A DNA stretch of 64,000 bases from Vallitalea sp. (GCF_025211055.1 NZ_JAOARO010000051.1:26073-90072), one strand, 5' to 3'; positions 26,204 through 35,560 are shown, counted from the first letter of the stretch. Notes: a model not told the origin generated them from the letters alone. Translations and numbers: made by a program.

Positions 26204-26587
26204 ATGAAGAAGCTAAAAAAACGCAGTAAAATTTTATTGATAATATTAGGCATTCTTGTTATAGCATTTTTCGCAGTAAAATCAATTCAGGTAAAGGAGA
26301 TTGAGGTTAGTAATATTGACCTTAATACATTGGAAGATGGTATATATAAAGGAAGTCATGATTCTACATTAGTCAAGGTACGGGTTAGTGTGGAAGTTGA
26401 AAATCATACTATCAAAACTATCGTTATTGATGAACATCAAACAGGTCTAGGGAAAAAAGCTGAAGCTATGACAGATAAGATTATTGAAAAACAATCGTTA
26501 CAGGTGGATGGTATAACTGGAGCTACAGTTAGTAGTAATACTATAAAAAAAGCCATAGAAGATGCATTGAGTAAAGACCAACAATAA
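26204..26587 (+). CDS. Membrane-anchored FMN-binding domain protein
   Basis: The 127-residue protein has a basic N-terminus, one transmembrane anchor (ILLIILGILVIAFFAV), then an extracytoplasmic FMN-binding domain. The DGITGATVSS motif near the C-terminus holds the threonine that in related NqrC/RnfG-type domains is flavinylated covalently through FMN phosphate. AGAGGTG precedes the ATG at 26204. It may pass electrons across or along the membrane together with the flavodoxins downstream; that role is inferred. The flavin transferase (ApbE) is not in the window. Confidence 0.82.
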   Translation: MKKLKKRSKILLIILGILVIAFFAVKSIQVKEIEVSNIDLNTLEDGIYKGSHDSTLVKVRVSVEVENHTIKTIVIDEHQTGLGKKAEAMTDKIIEKQSLQVDGITGATVSSNTIKKAIEDALSKDQQ

Positions 26588-26608
26588 ATATAATTAGGGA
26601 GGTTTGTT

Positions 26609-27100
26609 ATGAGTACTTTAATAGTTTATGGAACAAAATACAGATTTACAGGAAAATGTGCAAAAGCTCTAGAGAATGAATTAAATGGTAAAGTTGATAT
26701 TATCAATTTACAGAATGAAAGTATAAAGGACTTATCTGATTATGAAAAAATCATTATTGGAGGTCCTATATATGCGGGTCAGCTTCGTAAAAATGTTAAG
26801 CAATTCTGTGTAGATAACCTTAACATGTTATTGAGTAAAAAAATAGGATTATATATATCATGTTCAATGACAGGTGATGACGCAAGAAAACAAATAAAAA
26901 ACGCTTTTCCAGAGACGCTGTATAATAGAGCAGTAATTAAAGACTATCTTGGTGGAGAAGTCAATCTAGAAAAGGCACGTTTTTTTGATCGCCTAATCAT
27001 TAAGATGGTATCAAAATCTGATGATAATACCTCAAATAGGAATAATGGAATATGTATAGATAACGTAAAAAGATTTGCAGATGCTATAAATAATTGTTAA
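26609..27100 (+). CDS. Flavodoxin-domain protein (paralogue 1)
   Basis: The 163-residue flavodoxin-fold protein resembles the menaquinone-dependent protoporphyrinogen oxidase/flavodoxin group: STLIVYGTKYRFTGKCAKAL (phosphate loop region), IIIGGPIYAGQLRKNVKQFC, IGLYISCSM and the MVSKSDD segment. The classical T-x-T-G-x-T loop is degenerate (GTKYRFTGKC). It is the last gene before a terminator and is likely co-transcribed with the TetR and FMN-binding genes. It is closely related to the next gene. Confidence 0.8.
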   Translation: MSTLIVYGTKYRFTGKCAKALENELNGKVDIINLQNESIKDLSDYEKIIIGGPIYAGQLRKNVKQFCVDNLNMLLSKKIGLYISCSMTGDDARKQIKNAFPETLYNRAVIKDYLGGEVNLEKARFFDRLIIKMVSKSDDNTSNRNNGICIDNVKRFADAINNC

Positions 27101-27119
27101 TAGTATATAGTAATTATAT

Positions 27120-27174
27120 TTAATGGTGAAAGAAGAACTATTTATTCACAACTTCTTTTACCATTAATTTTTTT
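27120..27174 (+). terminator. Terminator between the two flavodoxin genes
   Basis: The AATGGTGAAAGAAG arm pairs with CTTCTTTTACCATT, followed by a run of seven T. Confidence 0.75.
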
Positions 27175-27275
27175 GTGTTATAATCAAATGGCTGTGTATC
27201 AAATAGATAGAATCTAATCTGTAATATTAAGATATAATATATATATTAAAATTTTTATGAGTGGGAGATACATAT

Positions 27276-27767
27276 ATGAGTGTTTTAATAGTCTTTAGTA
27301 CCAAATATGGTTTTACAGAAAAATGTATTAAAGTTTTACGTAATGATTTGCAAGGTAAAGTGAAGATAGTTAATATTCAACAGGAAATAATTAAAGACAT
27401 AAGCTGCTATGATAAGATTATTATTGGAGGACCTATATATGTAGGAAGACTCCAGAAAAAACTACGGAGATTTTGTTTGGATAATCTGCAGATTCTGTTA
27501 GATAAAAAAATTGGATTGTTTGTAACGTGTTCTGTAGGTGGGGATATAGCGATTAAGCAATTGAATGATGCTTTCCCTAATGAGTTATGTAGAAAAACTA
27601 TTGTAAAAGGGTGTTTTGGAGGAGAAATCAATAAGGAAAAAGCTGGATTTTTTCATAGACTAATTGTAAAGATGGTATCAAAAACTGATAGTTCCAGCAC
27701 TCATAGAAATAACGGTATGATTATAGAAAGCATCAATGAATTTGCAGGTATAATAAATAATAGGTAA
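27276..27767 (+). CDS. Flavodoxin-domain protein (paralogue 2)
   Basis: 163 residues, aligning without gaps to paralogue 1; a hand count gives roughly 55% identity. Shared blocks include IIIGGPIY-G-L and KMVSK-D followed by RNNG. The ATG at 27276 is chosen because GGGAGA precedes it; an in-frame GTG at 27261 overlaps that site. It sits behind its own terminator-separated promoter region, so the copies can be expressed separately. Tandem duplication is the likely origin. Confidence 0.8.
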   Translation: MSVLIVFSTKYGFTEKCIKVLRNDLQGKVKIVNIQQEIIKDISCYDKIIIGGPIYVGRLQKKLRRFCLDNLQILLDKKIGLFVTCSVGGDIAIKQLNDAFPNELCRKTIVKGCFGGEINKEKAGFFHRLIVKMVSKTDSSSTHRNNGMIIESINEFAGIINNR

Positions 27768-27962
27768 CACTAGTTAATTATCATGTCAATATTAATAAAA
27801 GTAAAATGCGAGAATAGTTTAGTTGAATTAGAATAATGTACTTATATTTCCACTAATTTAATAAATATGATAATATAAAATATATAATTTTTTTAATTTC
27901 ACCATATATATGGTATATAATAATTAATTATAATATTAGATTTAATATGAGGAGGGAATTAA

Positions 27963-29354
27963 GTGTTAAGTAAAACGTTAATTGAGGACGTATTGACAGC
28001 AGCAGTTTCTACTGGAGGAGACTTCGCAGAGATATTTACAGAGGACAGGAATGATACACAATTAACCTTAGTAGGGGGAAAACTTGAAAAAAGTGTTTCG
28101 GGTAAGATATATGGTATAGGGATAAGAATATTCAATGGACTAAATTGTGTTTATGCTTATACTAATAACTCTACTAGAGATAATCTGATAAAAGTAGCTA
28201 AAGAAGCAGCATCTGCTATTAAGGGTGCGAAATATAATTTGGTACTTAACTTTAATAGAGGTGAATTTGATAATATCCATTCTATAAAAATTAATCCAAG
28301 TTCAATATCAAAATTCCATAAAGTAGATTTAATGAGATCAGCATATGAAGCTGCAAAAGGATATGACCCTCTTATCTCACAAGTAAAAGTACAGTATCTA
28401 GACCATCAGCAAAAGGTTCTTATTGCTAACACAGAAGGTACTTTTGTAGAAGATAACAGAATTCGTTCTAGAATTATGATTCAATCTATAGCGTCTAGAA
28501 ATGGAGAAATGCAAACGGGGATACATGGTCCTGGAGCACAAATGGGCTATGAATTTTTTGATAAGACTAATGTGAATGCATACGCAGAAGATTCAGCTAG
28601 GATGGCAAAAACAATGTTATTAGCTGATTATTGTCCTAGCGGTAAAATACCAGTTATAATTAATAATTGTTTTGGAGGAGTATTATTCCATGAATCTTGT
28701 GGTCATGGATTAGAAGCTACAAGTGTAGCTAAAAAATCATCAGTATTCGCTGACAGACTTGGTGAACAGGTTGCATCAAAATTAGTTACTGCTATTGACG
28801 ATGGAACTATTCCTAATGCTTGGGGCTCAATAAATGTAGATGATGAAGGTACAAAGGCTAGGAAAAACGTATTAATAGAAGATGGCATTCTAAAAGGTTA
28901 TATGATAGACAAATTTAATGGACGTCGTATGAATATGGAGTCTACAGGTTCTGGAAGAAGAGAATCCTATCGCTTTGCTCCAACTTCAAGAATGACTAAT
29001 ACATACATTGCAGCAGGTAAGTCAACAAGAAAAGAGATAATAGCCAATACCGAATATGGATTATTCGCTAAAAATCTGGGCGGAGGTTCAGTAAATACAT
29101 CGACAGGTGAGTTTAATTTTGCTGTAACTGAGGGTTATATTATTAAAAATGGTAAGATTGATAGACCTGTTCGTGGAGCTACTTTGATCGGAACTGGAAT
29201 AGAAGTTCTTGGAAAAATTGATATGGTTGGAAATAATGTAGATCATGGTCAAGGTATGTGTGGTTCAATAAGTGGTAGTATACCAGTCAATGTAGGGCAG
29301 CCTACAATTAGAGTAAGTAAAATGACTGTTGGTGGAAGGGATGGTGATAAATAA
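27963..29354 (+). CDS. tldD: TldD-family metallopeptidase subunit
   Basis: The 463-residue TldD protein carries the metal-binding H-E-x-x-x-H motif in FHESCGHGLEA near residue 243, with the C-terminal GGGSVNTSTGEFNFAVTEGY and RPVRGATLIGTG blocks. With TldE it forms a heterodimeric peptidase acting on unfolded or modified peptides (microcin B17 leader and CcdA in E. coli). The GTG start follows GAGGAGGGAATTAA closely. Its stop overlaps the tldE start by one base. No peptide precursor gene was seen next to it. Confidence 0.93.
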   Translation: MLSKTLIEDVLTAAVSTGGDFAEIFTEDRNDTQLTLVGGKLEKSVSGKIYGIGIRIFNGLNCVYAYTNNSTRDNLIKVAKEAASAIKGAKYNLVLNFNRGEFDNIHSIKINPSSISKFHKVDLMRSAYEAAKGYDPLISQVKVQYLDHQQKVLIANTEGTFVEDNRIRSRIMIQSIASRNGEMQTGIHGPGAQMGYEFFDKTNVNAYAEDSARMAKTMLLADYCPSGKIPVIINNCFGGVLFHESCGHGLEATSVAKKSSVFADRLGEQVASKLVTAIDDGTIPNAWGSINVDDEGTKARKNVLIEDGILKGYMIDKFNGRRMNMESTGSGRRESYRFAPTSRMTNTYIAAGKSTRKEIIANTEYGLFAKNLGGGSVNTSTGEFNFAVTEGYIIKNGKIDRPVRGATLIGTGIEVLGKIDMVGNNVDHGQGMCGSISGSIPVNVGQPTIRVSKMTVGGRDGDK

Positions 29355-30706
29355 TGGATAATAAGAAAATGATTAAAATGTTATTTCATAAAGGTAAAAA
29401 AGCTGGATTCAAGGAAATGGAAGTATACATTTTTAATAAAAAAGGGCTTAGTATAAAGGTATTCAAAGGCGATGTTGATACCTTTGAAAATTCCGTTGAA
29501 GAAGGACTTTCATTTAGAGGATTGTATAATAATAAAATGGGTTACTCGTATACAGAAAAATTAGATGAAAGCTGTATTGACATGCTTATAGCTGAAGCCA
29601 TGGAAAATGCTAAGATAATTGATAACGATGATGTTGATATCATATTTGAAGGTTCAAAGGAATATAAACATATAATTACTTATAATAGGGATTCAGAAAA
29701 AATTAGTAATGAGCAAAAGATTGATTATTTGATTCAGTTAGAAAAAGAAATATTCAAAAAAGATAATAGAGTAATTGCCATGCCTTATAATATACTTGAG
29801 GAGACTACTAATCGTACAATAATCAGTAATACTAGAGGACTGGATCTTGAATATAAATCTAACCGTGTAGAAACATATGCATTCATTGATGTAAAAGAAA
29901 ATGAAGATGTAAAAGCAGCATATAGATATAAAGTTGCTGATAATCTAAACAAAATAGATGGTAAGAGTATAGCTACAGAAATGGTAGATGAAGCAATATC
30001 AATGCTTGGAGCCACTCAAATAAAATCAGGAAAATATCCAATTATCCTTAGAGCTGATGTATCAGCACAAATTCTAAGAGCATTTTCACCAATTTTTTCA
30101 GCTGATAATATACATAAAGATTTATCATTATTAAAAGGAAAGATAGGGGAAAAGATAGCTAATTCATCAATTACTATTGTAGATGATCCTTTTATGAAAT
30201 GTGGAGCATATACTAAGCCATTTGATGCAGAAGGAGTTGCTAGTAAGTATAAGAAACTGGTTAGTAAGGGTATTTTAAAAACTTATTTTCATAATCTTAA
30301 GACGGCTGCCATAGATGGTGTGGAGTCTACAGGTAATGCATATAAAGCAGCTTACAATTCCATTATTGATATTGCACCTACTAACATGTATATTGAAATA
30401 GGTAAGAAGAACTTAGATGAGTTGATTGGAAGTGTAGAAGAAGGTTTGTTAATTATTAATGTGCAAGGTTTGCATTCAGGATTGAATACTATTTCAGGAG
30501 ATTTTTCTGTTTCTGCTTATGGTTATGAAATTAAACAAGGTAAAATTAATAGACCAGTTAATCAGATTACCATATCCGGTAATTATATAGAGATGATGAA
30601 GAACATTGAAGACATAGGAAATGATTTGGAATTCGCAATGCCTAGTAGAGGATATGTTGGTTCACCATCCTTAAAAATCAGTAGTTTGTCTGTAGCAGGA
30701 GAATAA
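29354..30706 (+). CDS. tldE: TldE/PmbA-family protein
   Basis: The 450-residue partner of TldD lacks the H-E-x-x-x-H motif, as expected of TldE. Diagnostic stretches are EVYIFNKKGLSIKVFKGDVD, FSADNIHKDLSLLKGKIGEK, DDPFMKCGAYTKPFDAEGVA and, near the end, GDFSVSAYGYEIKQGK. It is translationally coupled to tldD through a TAATG overlap. A clear terminator follows, so the two genes form a complete operon. Confidence 0.93.
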   Translation: MDNKKMIKMLFHKGKKAGFKEMEVYIFNKKGLSIKVFKGDVDTFENSVEEGLSFRGLYNNKMGYSYTEKLDESCIDMLIAEAMENAKIIDNDDVDIIFEGSKEYKHIITYNRDSEKISNEQKIDYLIQLEKEIFKKDNRVIAMPYNILEETTNRTIISNTRGLDLEYKSNRVETYAFIDVKENEDVKAAYRYKVADNLNKIDGKSIATEMVDEAISMLGATQIKSGKYPIILRADVSAQILRAFSPIFSADNIHKDLSLLKGKIGEKIANSSITIVDDPFMKCGAYTKPFDAEGVASKYKKLVSKGILKTYFHNLKTAAIDGVESTGNAYKAAYNSIIDIAPTNMYIEIGKKNLDELIGSVEEGLLIINVQGLHSGLNTISGDFSVSAYGYEIKQGKINRPVNQITISGNYIEMMKNIEDIGNDLEFAMPSRGYVGSPSLKISSLSVAGE

Positions 30707-30719
30707 CCAAAAAGATAAT

Positions 30720-30750
30720 GCTCTTGACAATATTGTTGAGAGCTTTTTTT
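30720..30750 (+). terminator. Terminator of tldD-tldE
   Basis: The GCTCTTGACAA/TTGTTGAGAGC stem is followed by seven T. Confidence 0.85.
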
Positions 30751-30883
30751 ATTTATAGAAAAGTTTCTACAAAAGACAGGACCAGCTATTATATTATGTC
30801 AAGGATTGTAAAATGAAACATATATCGTATTAATTATGATAATAATAATATAAAAAAATTATTAGTTTATTAACAAAATGATA

Positions 30884-30944
30884 TTGACAATCATTATCAT
30901 TAAGTATATAATAGTATTAACAAATGTTAAGGTTAACCTTAACA
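30884..30944 (+). promoter_or_regulatory. Metal operon promoter with Fur-like box and DtxR-type palindrome
   Basis: TTGACA (30884-30889), 17 bp, TATAAT (30907-30912). The -35 region is embedded in TGACAATCATTATCA (30885-30899), one mismatch from the 7-1-7 Fur consensus TGATAATNATTATCA. Just after the start point lies a perfect 20-bp palindrome, TGTTAAGGTTAACCTTAACA (30925-30944), of DtxR/MntR type. Two metal sensors could therefore act on this promoter. Confidence 0.75.
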
Positions 30945-30960
30945 ATCAAGGGGTGATGAA

Positions 30961-31374
30961 ATGTTAAACAGAGCAGAACAGGATTATATAAAAGTAATAA
31001 TAGTCCTAGAAGATAAAAACACAGAAGAATATCTTAGTAGCAAAGAACTTGTAAAAAAATTTGGTCATACACCACAAACTGTTAATGAAACAATTAAAAA
31101 ATTAGTCAATAAAAATTTAGTAGAATATGTACCGTATAAAGGCTGTAAATTAACGAAAGAAGGCAGAGAGATAGGCATAAGATTAATCAGAATTCATAGG
31201 ATATGGGAGTATTTTTTATATGAAAAGTTAGGATATACTTGGGATCAAGTACATGAAGAAGCAGAAAAATTAGAACATGTAACTTCATTTTTATTAGAAG
31301 AACGACTCTATGAATTTTTAGGTAAACCTGAGCAATGTCCCCATGGTAGTTATATACCTATCCTTAGTGATTAG
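30961..31374 (+). CDS. DtxR/MntR-family metal-dependent regulator
   Basis: The 137-residue protein has a winged helix at 1-70 (LSSKELVKKFGHTPQTVNET, then VEYVPYKGCKLTKEGREIG) and a dimerisation/metal domain (RIHRIWEYFL, HEEAEKLEHVTS, CPHGSYIP). Histidine, glutamate and cysteine ligands of the two DtxR metal sites are recognisable. It lacks the SH3-like third domain, like MntR-type members. AAGGGGTGAT precedes the ATG. As first gene of the transporter operon, it probably represses it when manganese or iron is plentiful, through the palindrome at 30925-30944. Confidence 0.88.
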   Translation: MLNRAEQDYIKVIIVLEDKNTEEYLSSKELVKKFGHTPQTVNETIKKLVNKNLVEYVPYKGCKLTKEGREIGIRLIRIHRIWEYFLYEKLGYTWDQVHEEAEKLEHVTSFLLEERLYEFLGKPEQCPHGSYIPILSD

Positions 31375-31407
31375 TCGGGAACAAATAATAATTAGGAGGT
31401 CAAATTA

Positions 31408-32334
31408 ATGAAAAAAAATTTGTTTATTATGTTTTTGGTTTTAGTATTATCAATAGGAGTTACTGCTTGTAATAATAGCAAAAAAGTATCAAAGGTTGAT
31501 GGAAAATATAATATAGTTGCAACGACTACTATGATTGCTGACTTAGTAAATATTATCGGTGGAGATAATGTAGATGTTAAAGGTCTTATGGGACCAGGGG
31601 TTGACCCACACTTATATAAAGCTAGTGCTGGAGATGTATCATTGATGCAGAATGCAGACATGGTTTTCTATAACGGTATACATCTTGAAGGTAAGATGGG
31701 TGAAGTTTTTGAGAATCTAAACGGAAATGGAAAGTTAGTTATTGAAATAGCATCTGGTATTGATGAGGAGGATTTAATAGTAAGTGAAGATGATTTGCAT
31801 GACCCACATATTTGGTTCAATGTTCTACTATGGAAAGATGCAGCGAAAGTAGTCAGAGATGGTCTTATAGATTTTGATAAAGAAAATGAGAGCACATATA
31901 ATGATAATTATGAAGCTTATATAAAAGAATTAGATGAACTACATGAATATGTAAAATCAAGAGTAGAAGAATTACCAGAAAGCAAGAGGATATTGATTAC
32001 TGCTCATGATGCTTTTGAATACTTTGGAAGTACTTACGGGTTTAAGGTTAAAGGATTGCAAGGAATTTCAACAGCTTCTGAAGCTGGTACAGCAGATGTA
32101 AGGGAATTGGCAGAGTTTATTGTCAAGCATAAGATAGGAGCTATATTCATTGAGTCATCAGTTCCTAAGAAAAATGTTGAAGCTCTACAAGAGGCAGTAA
32201 AAGCAAGAGGTTTTGAAGTTGAAATAGGTGGAGAACTATTCTCTGATTCACTAGGAAGTGAAGGAACAGAAGCAGAAACCTATATAGGAACTGTTAAAAG
32301 TAATGTAAATACTATAGTTGATGCACTAAAATAA
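31408..32334 (+). CDS. Metal ABC transporter substrate-binding lipoprotein (TroA/MntA type)
   Basis: The 308-residue cluster A-I metal-binding lipoprotein has a signal peptide with lipobox VTAC and Cys21. Metal ligands are expected at His68 (GVDPHLYK) and His134 (HDPHIWFN), with later acidic ligands (IFIESSVPKKN and FSDSLGSEG). There is no long histidine-rich loop of the ZnuA type, which favours manganese or iron over zinc. It follows the DtxR gene by 33 bp behind TTAGGAGGT and starts the transporter set. Confidence 0.9.
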   Translation: MKKNLFIMFLVLVLSIGVTACNNSKKVSKVDGKYNIVATTTMIADLVNIIGGDNVDVKGLMGPGVDPHLYKASAGDVSLMQNADMVFYNGIHLEGKMGEVFENLNGNGKLVIEIASGIDEEDLIVSEDDLHDPHIWFNVLLWKDAAKVVRDGLIDFDKENESTYNDNYEAYIKELDELHEYVKSRVEELPESKRILITAHDAFEYFGSTYGFKVKGLQGISTASEAGTADVRELAEFIVKHKIGAIFIESSVPKKNVEALQEAVKARGFEVEIGGELFSDSLGSEGTEAETYIGTVKSNVNTIVDALK

Positions 32335-32459
32335 TATATTTACTTTCTCACTATAAAAAACTATGAGTCATAATAAAATGATTTGAAGAATAATAATATA
32401 GATGTAAATTAAAGGTGGGAAAGTTAAGCAATATACACCAAAAAAAAGAGGGTAATTAT

Positions 32460-33203
32460 ATGGTTAAAACAGATAATTATGTAATAGAAGTTGAAGATAT
32501 GACAGTTGCATATAGGGTAAAACCTGTGCTTTGGGATATTGATTTAAGAATTCCAAGAGGAGTTTTAATGGCTATAGTTGGACCTAATGGTGCAGGGAAA
32601 TCTACTTTGATTAAGGCTATGCTAGAGTTAATAAAACCTATTTCAGGTAGTACACTTTTTAATGGACTCTCTTATAGACAGCAGAGAAAGAATATAGGGT
32701 ATGTACCTCAGAGAGGTAGTGTAGATTGGGATTTTCCTACCACTGTGTTAGATGTAGTTCTAATGGGAAGATATGGCCATATTGGATGGATAAAGAGACC
32801 TAGAAGAAAAGAAAGAGAATTAGCTGAGGAAGCTTTAATCAAAGTAGGGATGGAGGATTTTGCACATAGGCAAATAAGCGAATTATCTGGTGGACAACAG
32901 CAACGTGTCTTTTTGGCAAGAGCCTTAGTCCAAGATGCAGATATATATTTTATGGATGAACCATTTCAAGGAGTAGATGCTAAGACAGAAAGAGCAATAG
33001 TTGACATATTGAAAGAAATGAGAAAACAAGGGAAAACTGTGATAGTTGTCCATCATGATTTGCAAACAGTAAAAGAATATTTTGATTGGGTAACTCTACT
33101 TAATATTCAGCTTATAGCATGTGGTCCCATTTCGCAAGTATTTACAGAAGAGAATTTAGTTAAAACATATCATAGTACTGGCACATTGTTAAAAGGTAGG
33201 TAA
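32460..33203 (+). CDS. Metal ABC transporter ATPase (TroB/MntB type)
   Basis: The 247-residue ATPase has Walker [10 protein letters not shown], the Q-loop [16 protein letters not shown] typical of metal ABC importers, signature LSGGQQQR, Walker [13 protein letters not shown] and H-loop VVHHDLQTV. The frame is open upstream to 32415, but the GAGGG site 8 nt before 32460 and the family's usual beginning favour that ATG. The intergenic stretch before it (32335-32459) shows no terminator, so it is in the same operon. Confidence 0.9.
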   Translation: MVKTDNYVIEVEDMTVAYRVKPVLWDIDLRIPRGVLMAIVGPNGAGKSTLIKAMLELIKPISGSTLFNGLSYRQQRKNIGYVPQRGSVDWDFPTTVLDVVLMGRYGHIGWIKRPRRKERELAEEALIKVGMEDFAHRQISELSGGQQQRVFLARALVQDADIYFMDEPFQGVDAKTERAIVDILKEMRKQGKTVIVVHHDLQTVKEYFDWVTLLNIQLIACGPISQVFTEENLVKTYHSTGTLLKGR

Positions 33204-33207
33204 TGTT

Positions 33208-34113
33208 ATGGTTGATTTTAGAATGATATTTACAGATTACACATTACAAATAGTTTCATTAGGTTCTGCACTTCTTGGAATAATAAGCGGAGTAGTTGGA
33301 AGTTTTGCTGTTCTAAAAAAGCAGAGTTTGTTAGGGGATGCAGTATCACATGCGGCATTACCAGGAATTACTCTTGCATTTATTTTCAGTGGAAGTAAAA
33401 ATACATTGATTCTTTTGATTGGAGCATTAATAACAGGGTTATTAGCTACATGGCTAGTGGGATTAATTGATAAGCATTCTAGAATAAAATTTGATTCAGC
33501 TCTAGCACTTATATTATCAGTATTTTTTGGTATTGGACTAACTTTATTGACATATATTCAGAAAATACCAAATGCAAATCAAGCAGGACTGGAAAATTTT
33601 ATATTCGGGCAGGCTTCAACATTACTTAGTAGAGATGTTAAGATAATATTTATTGCTGGTATTGTTGTTATTACATTGGTAATTATTTTTTGGAAGGAGC
33701 TTAAAATAATCTCATTTGATTATGAGTTTGCAAGAAGTATTGGTTTCTCAACAAAAAAATTAGATTTTCTGTTAGCTAGTATGATAGTTACTACAATAAT
33801 CATAGGACTGCAAACAGTAGGAGTAATTTTAATGAGTGCTATGTTAGTAGCACCAGGTGTAGCTGCAAGGCAATGGACTAATAAACTGTCTATTATGATT
33901 ATACTTGCATCTATCTTTGGTGCAGTAAGTGGTATACTTGGAACTATTATCAGTTCATCTACCTCCAATATGCCTACAGGACCATCTATAGTACTAGTCA
34001 TAAGTATAATAGTAATAGTCAGTATTTTAATTGCACCTAACAGAGGATTAATATGGAAAAAGATAAAAGACCATAACAATAGAAAAAATTGTTTAGTTGT
34101 TAGGGGGCAGTAG
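33208..34113 (+). CDS. Metal ABC transporter permease 1 (ABC-3 family)
   Basis: The 301-residue ABC-3 permease has LLGDAVSHAALPGITLAFIF near residue 45, the cytoplasmic coupling region with FARSIGFSTKKLDFLLASMI, and the following QTVGVILMSAMLVAPGVAAR. Eight or nine hydrophobic segments are visible. It starts 5 bp after the ATPase stop behind AAAGGTAGGT, and is followed by a second, non-identical permease, the arrangement of TroCD-type heterodimeric importers. Confidence 0.9.
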   Translation: MVDFRMIFTDYTLQIVSLGSALLGIISGVVGSFAVLKKQSLLGDAVSHAALPGITLAFIFSGSKNTLILLIGALITGLLATWLVGLIDKHSRIKFDSALALILSVFFGIGLTLLTYIQKIPNANQAGLENFIFGQASTLLSRDVKIIFIAGIVVITLVIIFWKELKIISFDYEFARSIGFSTKKLDFLLASMIVTTIIIGLQTVGVILMSAMLVAPGVAARQWTNKLSIMIILASIFGAVSGILGTIISSSTSNMPTGPSIVLVISIIVIVSILIAPNRGLIWKKIKDHNNRKNCLVVRGQ

Positions 34114-34115
34114 AT

Positions 34116-35234
34116 ATGACACCACAATTAGAGATTCAAATAATAGCAGTAATAGTTGCAATAGCTTGTTCTATTCCAGGGGTATTTTTAGTTCTTAGAA
34201 GTATGGCTATGATGTCAGATGCTATAACCCATACAATATTATTAGGAATAGTAGGAGCATATTTTATAGTATTTGATTTGAGTTCACCTGTTTTAATAAT
34301 AGGTGCAGCAATAGTTGGATTACTAACAGTGTATTTGGTGGAACTTCTTAATTCAACTAAATTATTATCAGAGGATTCGGCAATAGGTGTTGTATTTCCA
34401 TTACTTTTCAGCATTGCAATAATCATTATTTCAAAATATGCTAGTTCAGTTCACTTAGATACGGATTCAGTACTATTAGGAGAGTTGGCTTTTGCACCAT
34501 TTAACAGAATGGTTATTGGCTCAGTTGACATTGGAGCAAAAGCAATCTATTCTATGGGAACAATATTGTTGATAAATCTAGTATTGGTAATTGTATTTTT
34601 TAAGGAATTAAAGTTGGCTACTTTTGATAAAGGGTTGGCAGCAGTTCTAGGTTTTTCACCCTTTCTGGTTCACTACGGATTGATGACTTCCGTTTCAGTT
34701 ACGGCAGTAGGAGCTTTTGAAGCAGTAGGATCAATATTGGTGATTGCATTTATGGTAGGTCCACCTATATCGGCATATTTGATAACTGATAATCTTAAGA
34801 AAATGTTGGTATTAAGTGGTATAATAGGTGCTGTTAATGCTGTTGTAGGGTATCAGATAGCTGAGTTTTTTGATGTATCTATTGCAGGATGTATGGCAGC
34901 TGTTACTGGTTTAACTTTCATGTTAGTATTTGTTTTTGCACCAAAACGTGGAATAATAACTATAATGAGAAGGCGTAAGTACCAAGAGATTGATTTTGCT
35001 GCAAAAACAATGTTATTCCATGTTTATAATCACGAAGGTAATGAAAATGAATATATAGAAAATGGTATAGTAAGTATATGTAATCACTTGAATTGGCAGA
35101 AAGATTTCTTGGAACGTATTGTAATGAGATTAAAAAATAATAATTACATTATTGAGACTAATGGAATTTTTAAACTGACTGATGAAGGAAGGGAGTATAC
35201 TGTCAGAAGTTATGAAGAGATTGTAGCTCAATAA
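34116..35234 (+). CDS. Metal ABC transporter permease 2 with C-terminal winged helix
   Basis: The 372-residue protein has an ABC-3 permease domain at about 1-285 (MSDAITHTILLGIVGAYFIV, LAAVLGFSPFLVHYGLMTSV, EAVGSILVIAFMVGPP). It then continues about 85 residues past FAPKRGIITI with a soluble tail: AKTMLFHVYNHEGNEN, FLERIVMRLKNNNYI and FKLTDEGREYTVR, which reads as a DtxR-like winged helix. Permeases with such tails occur in some Treponema- and Firmicutes-type Tro systems. The tail faces the cytosol and may sense or interact, but its role is unknown. GGGGG precedes the ATG. Confidence 0.88.
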   Translation: MTPQLEIQIIAVIVAIACSIPGVFLVLRSMAMMSDAITHTILLGIVGAYFIVFDLSSPVLIIGAAIVGLLTVYLVELLNSTKLLSEDSAIGVVFPLLFSIAIIIISKYASSVHLDTDSVLLGELAFAPFNRMVIGSVDIGAKAIYSMGTILLINLVLVIVFFKELKLATFDKGLAAVLGFSPFLVHYGLMTSVSVTAVGAFEAVGSILVIAFMVGPPISAYLITDNLKKMLVLSGIIGAVNAVVGYQIAEFFDVSIAGCMAAVTGLTFMLVFVFAPKRGIITIMRRRKYQEIDFAAKTMLFHVYNHEGNENEYIENGIVSICNHLNWQKDFLERIVMRLKNNNYIIETNGIFKLTDEGREYTVRSYEEIVAQ

Positions 35235-35266
35235 ATTTATAAAAAGGCTGTATTGAAGATCTTTAT

Positions 35267-35560
35267 AAAACTAGGGGAACTAATAATTGTAAATGAACCT
35301 AGTTTCAGACTGTCGACAAAGTATTAAGCTAAAAACAGACAACAGTCGAATATTGAAACCATATATAGTGATAATCCATGCTTGTATGAGTCTCAAAAAA
35401 CTGGCAAAAAGATAAGAGGTTATTATTTTAATATAAGTAAATTTTGATGATAATTTATCAGTTAGCTTAATAAATGAAAATAAGCCCATTATTCCATTAG
35501 TGAATAATAGGCTTTGTCGATAGTCTGAAACTAGTTATAATTATAAGTTCACCTAGTTTT
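35267..35560. repeat. MITE-like element with about 50-bp inverted ends
   Basis: The left end, AAAACTAGGGGAACTAATAA and on to CAGACTGTCGACAAAG (35267-35321), matches the reverse complement of the right end, AAAACTAGGTGAACTTATAA and on to CAGACTATCGACAAAG (35512-35560). The inner 190 bp encode nothing recognisable but contain a hairpin, AAGCCCATTATTC with GAATAATAGGCTT, beside the right end. Size and structure suggest a non-autonomous transposable element; the parent IS family is not identified. Confidence 0.65.
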
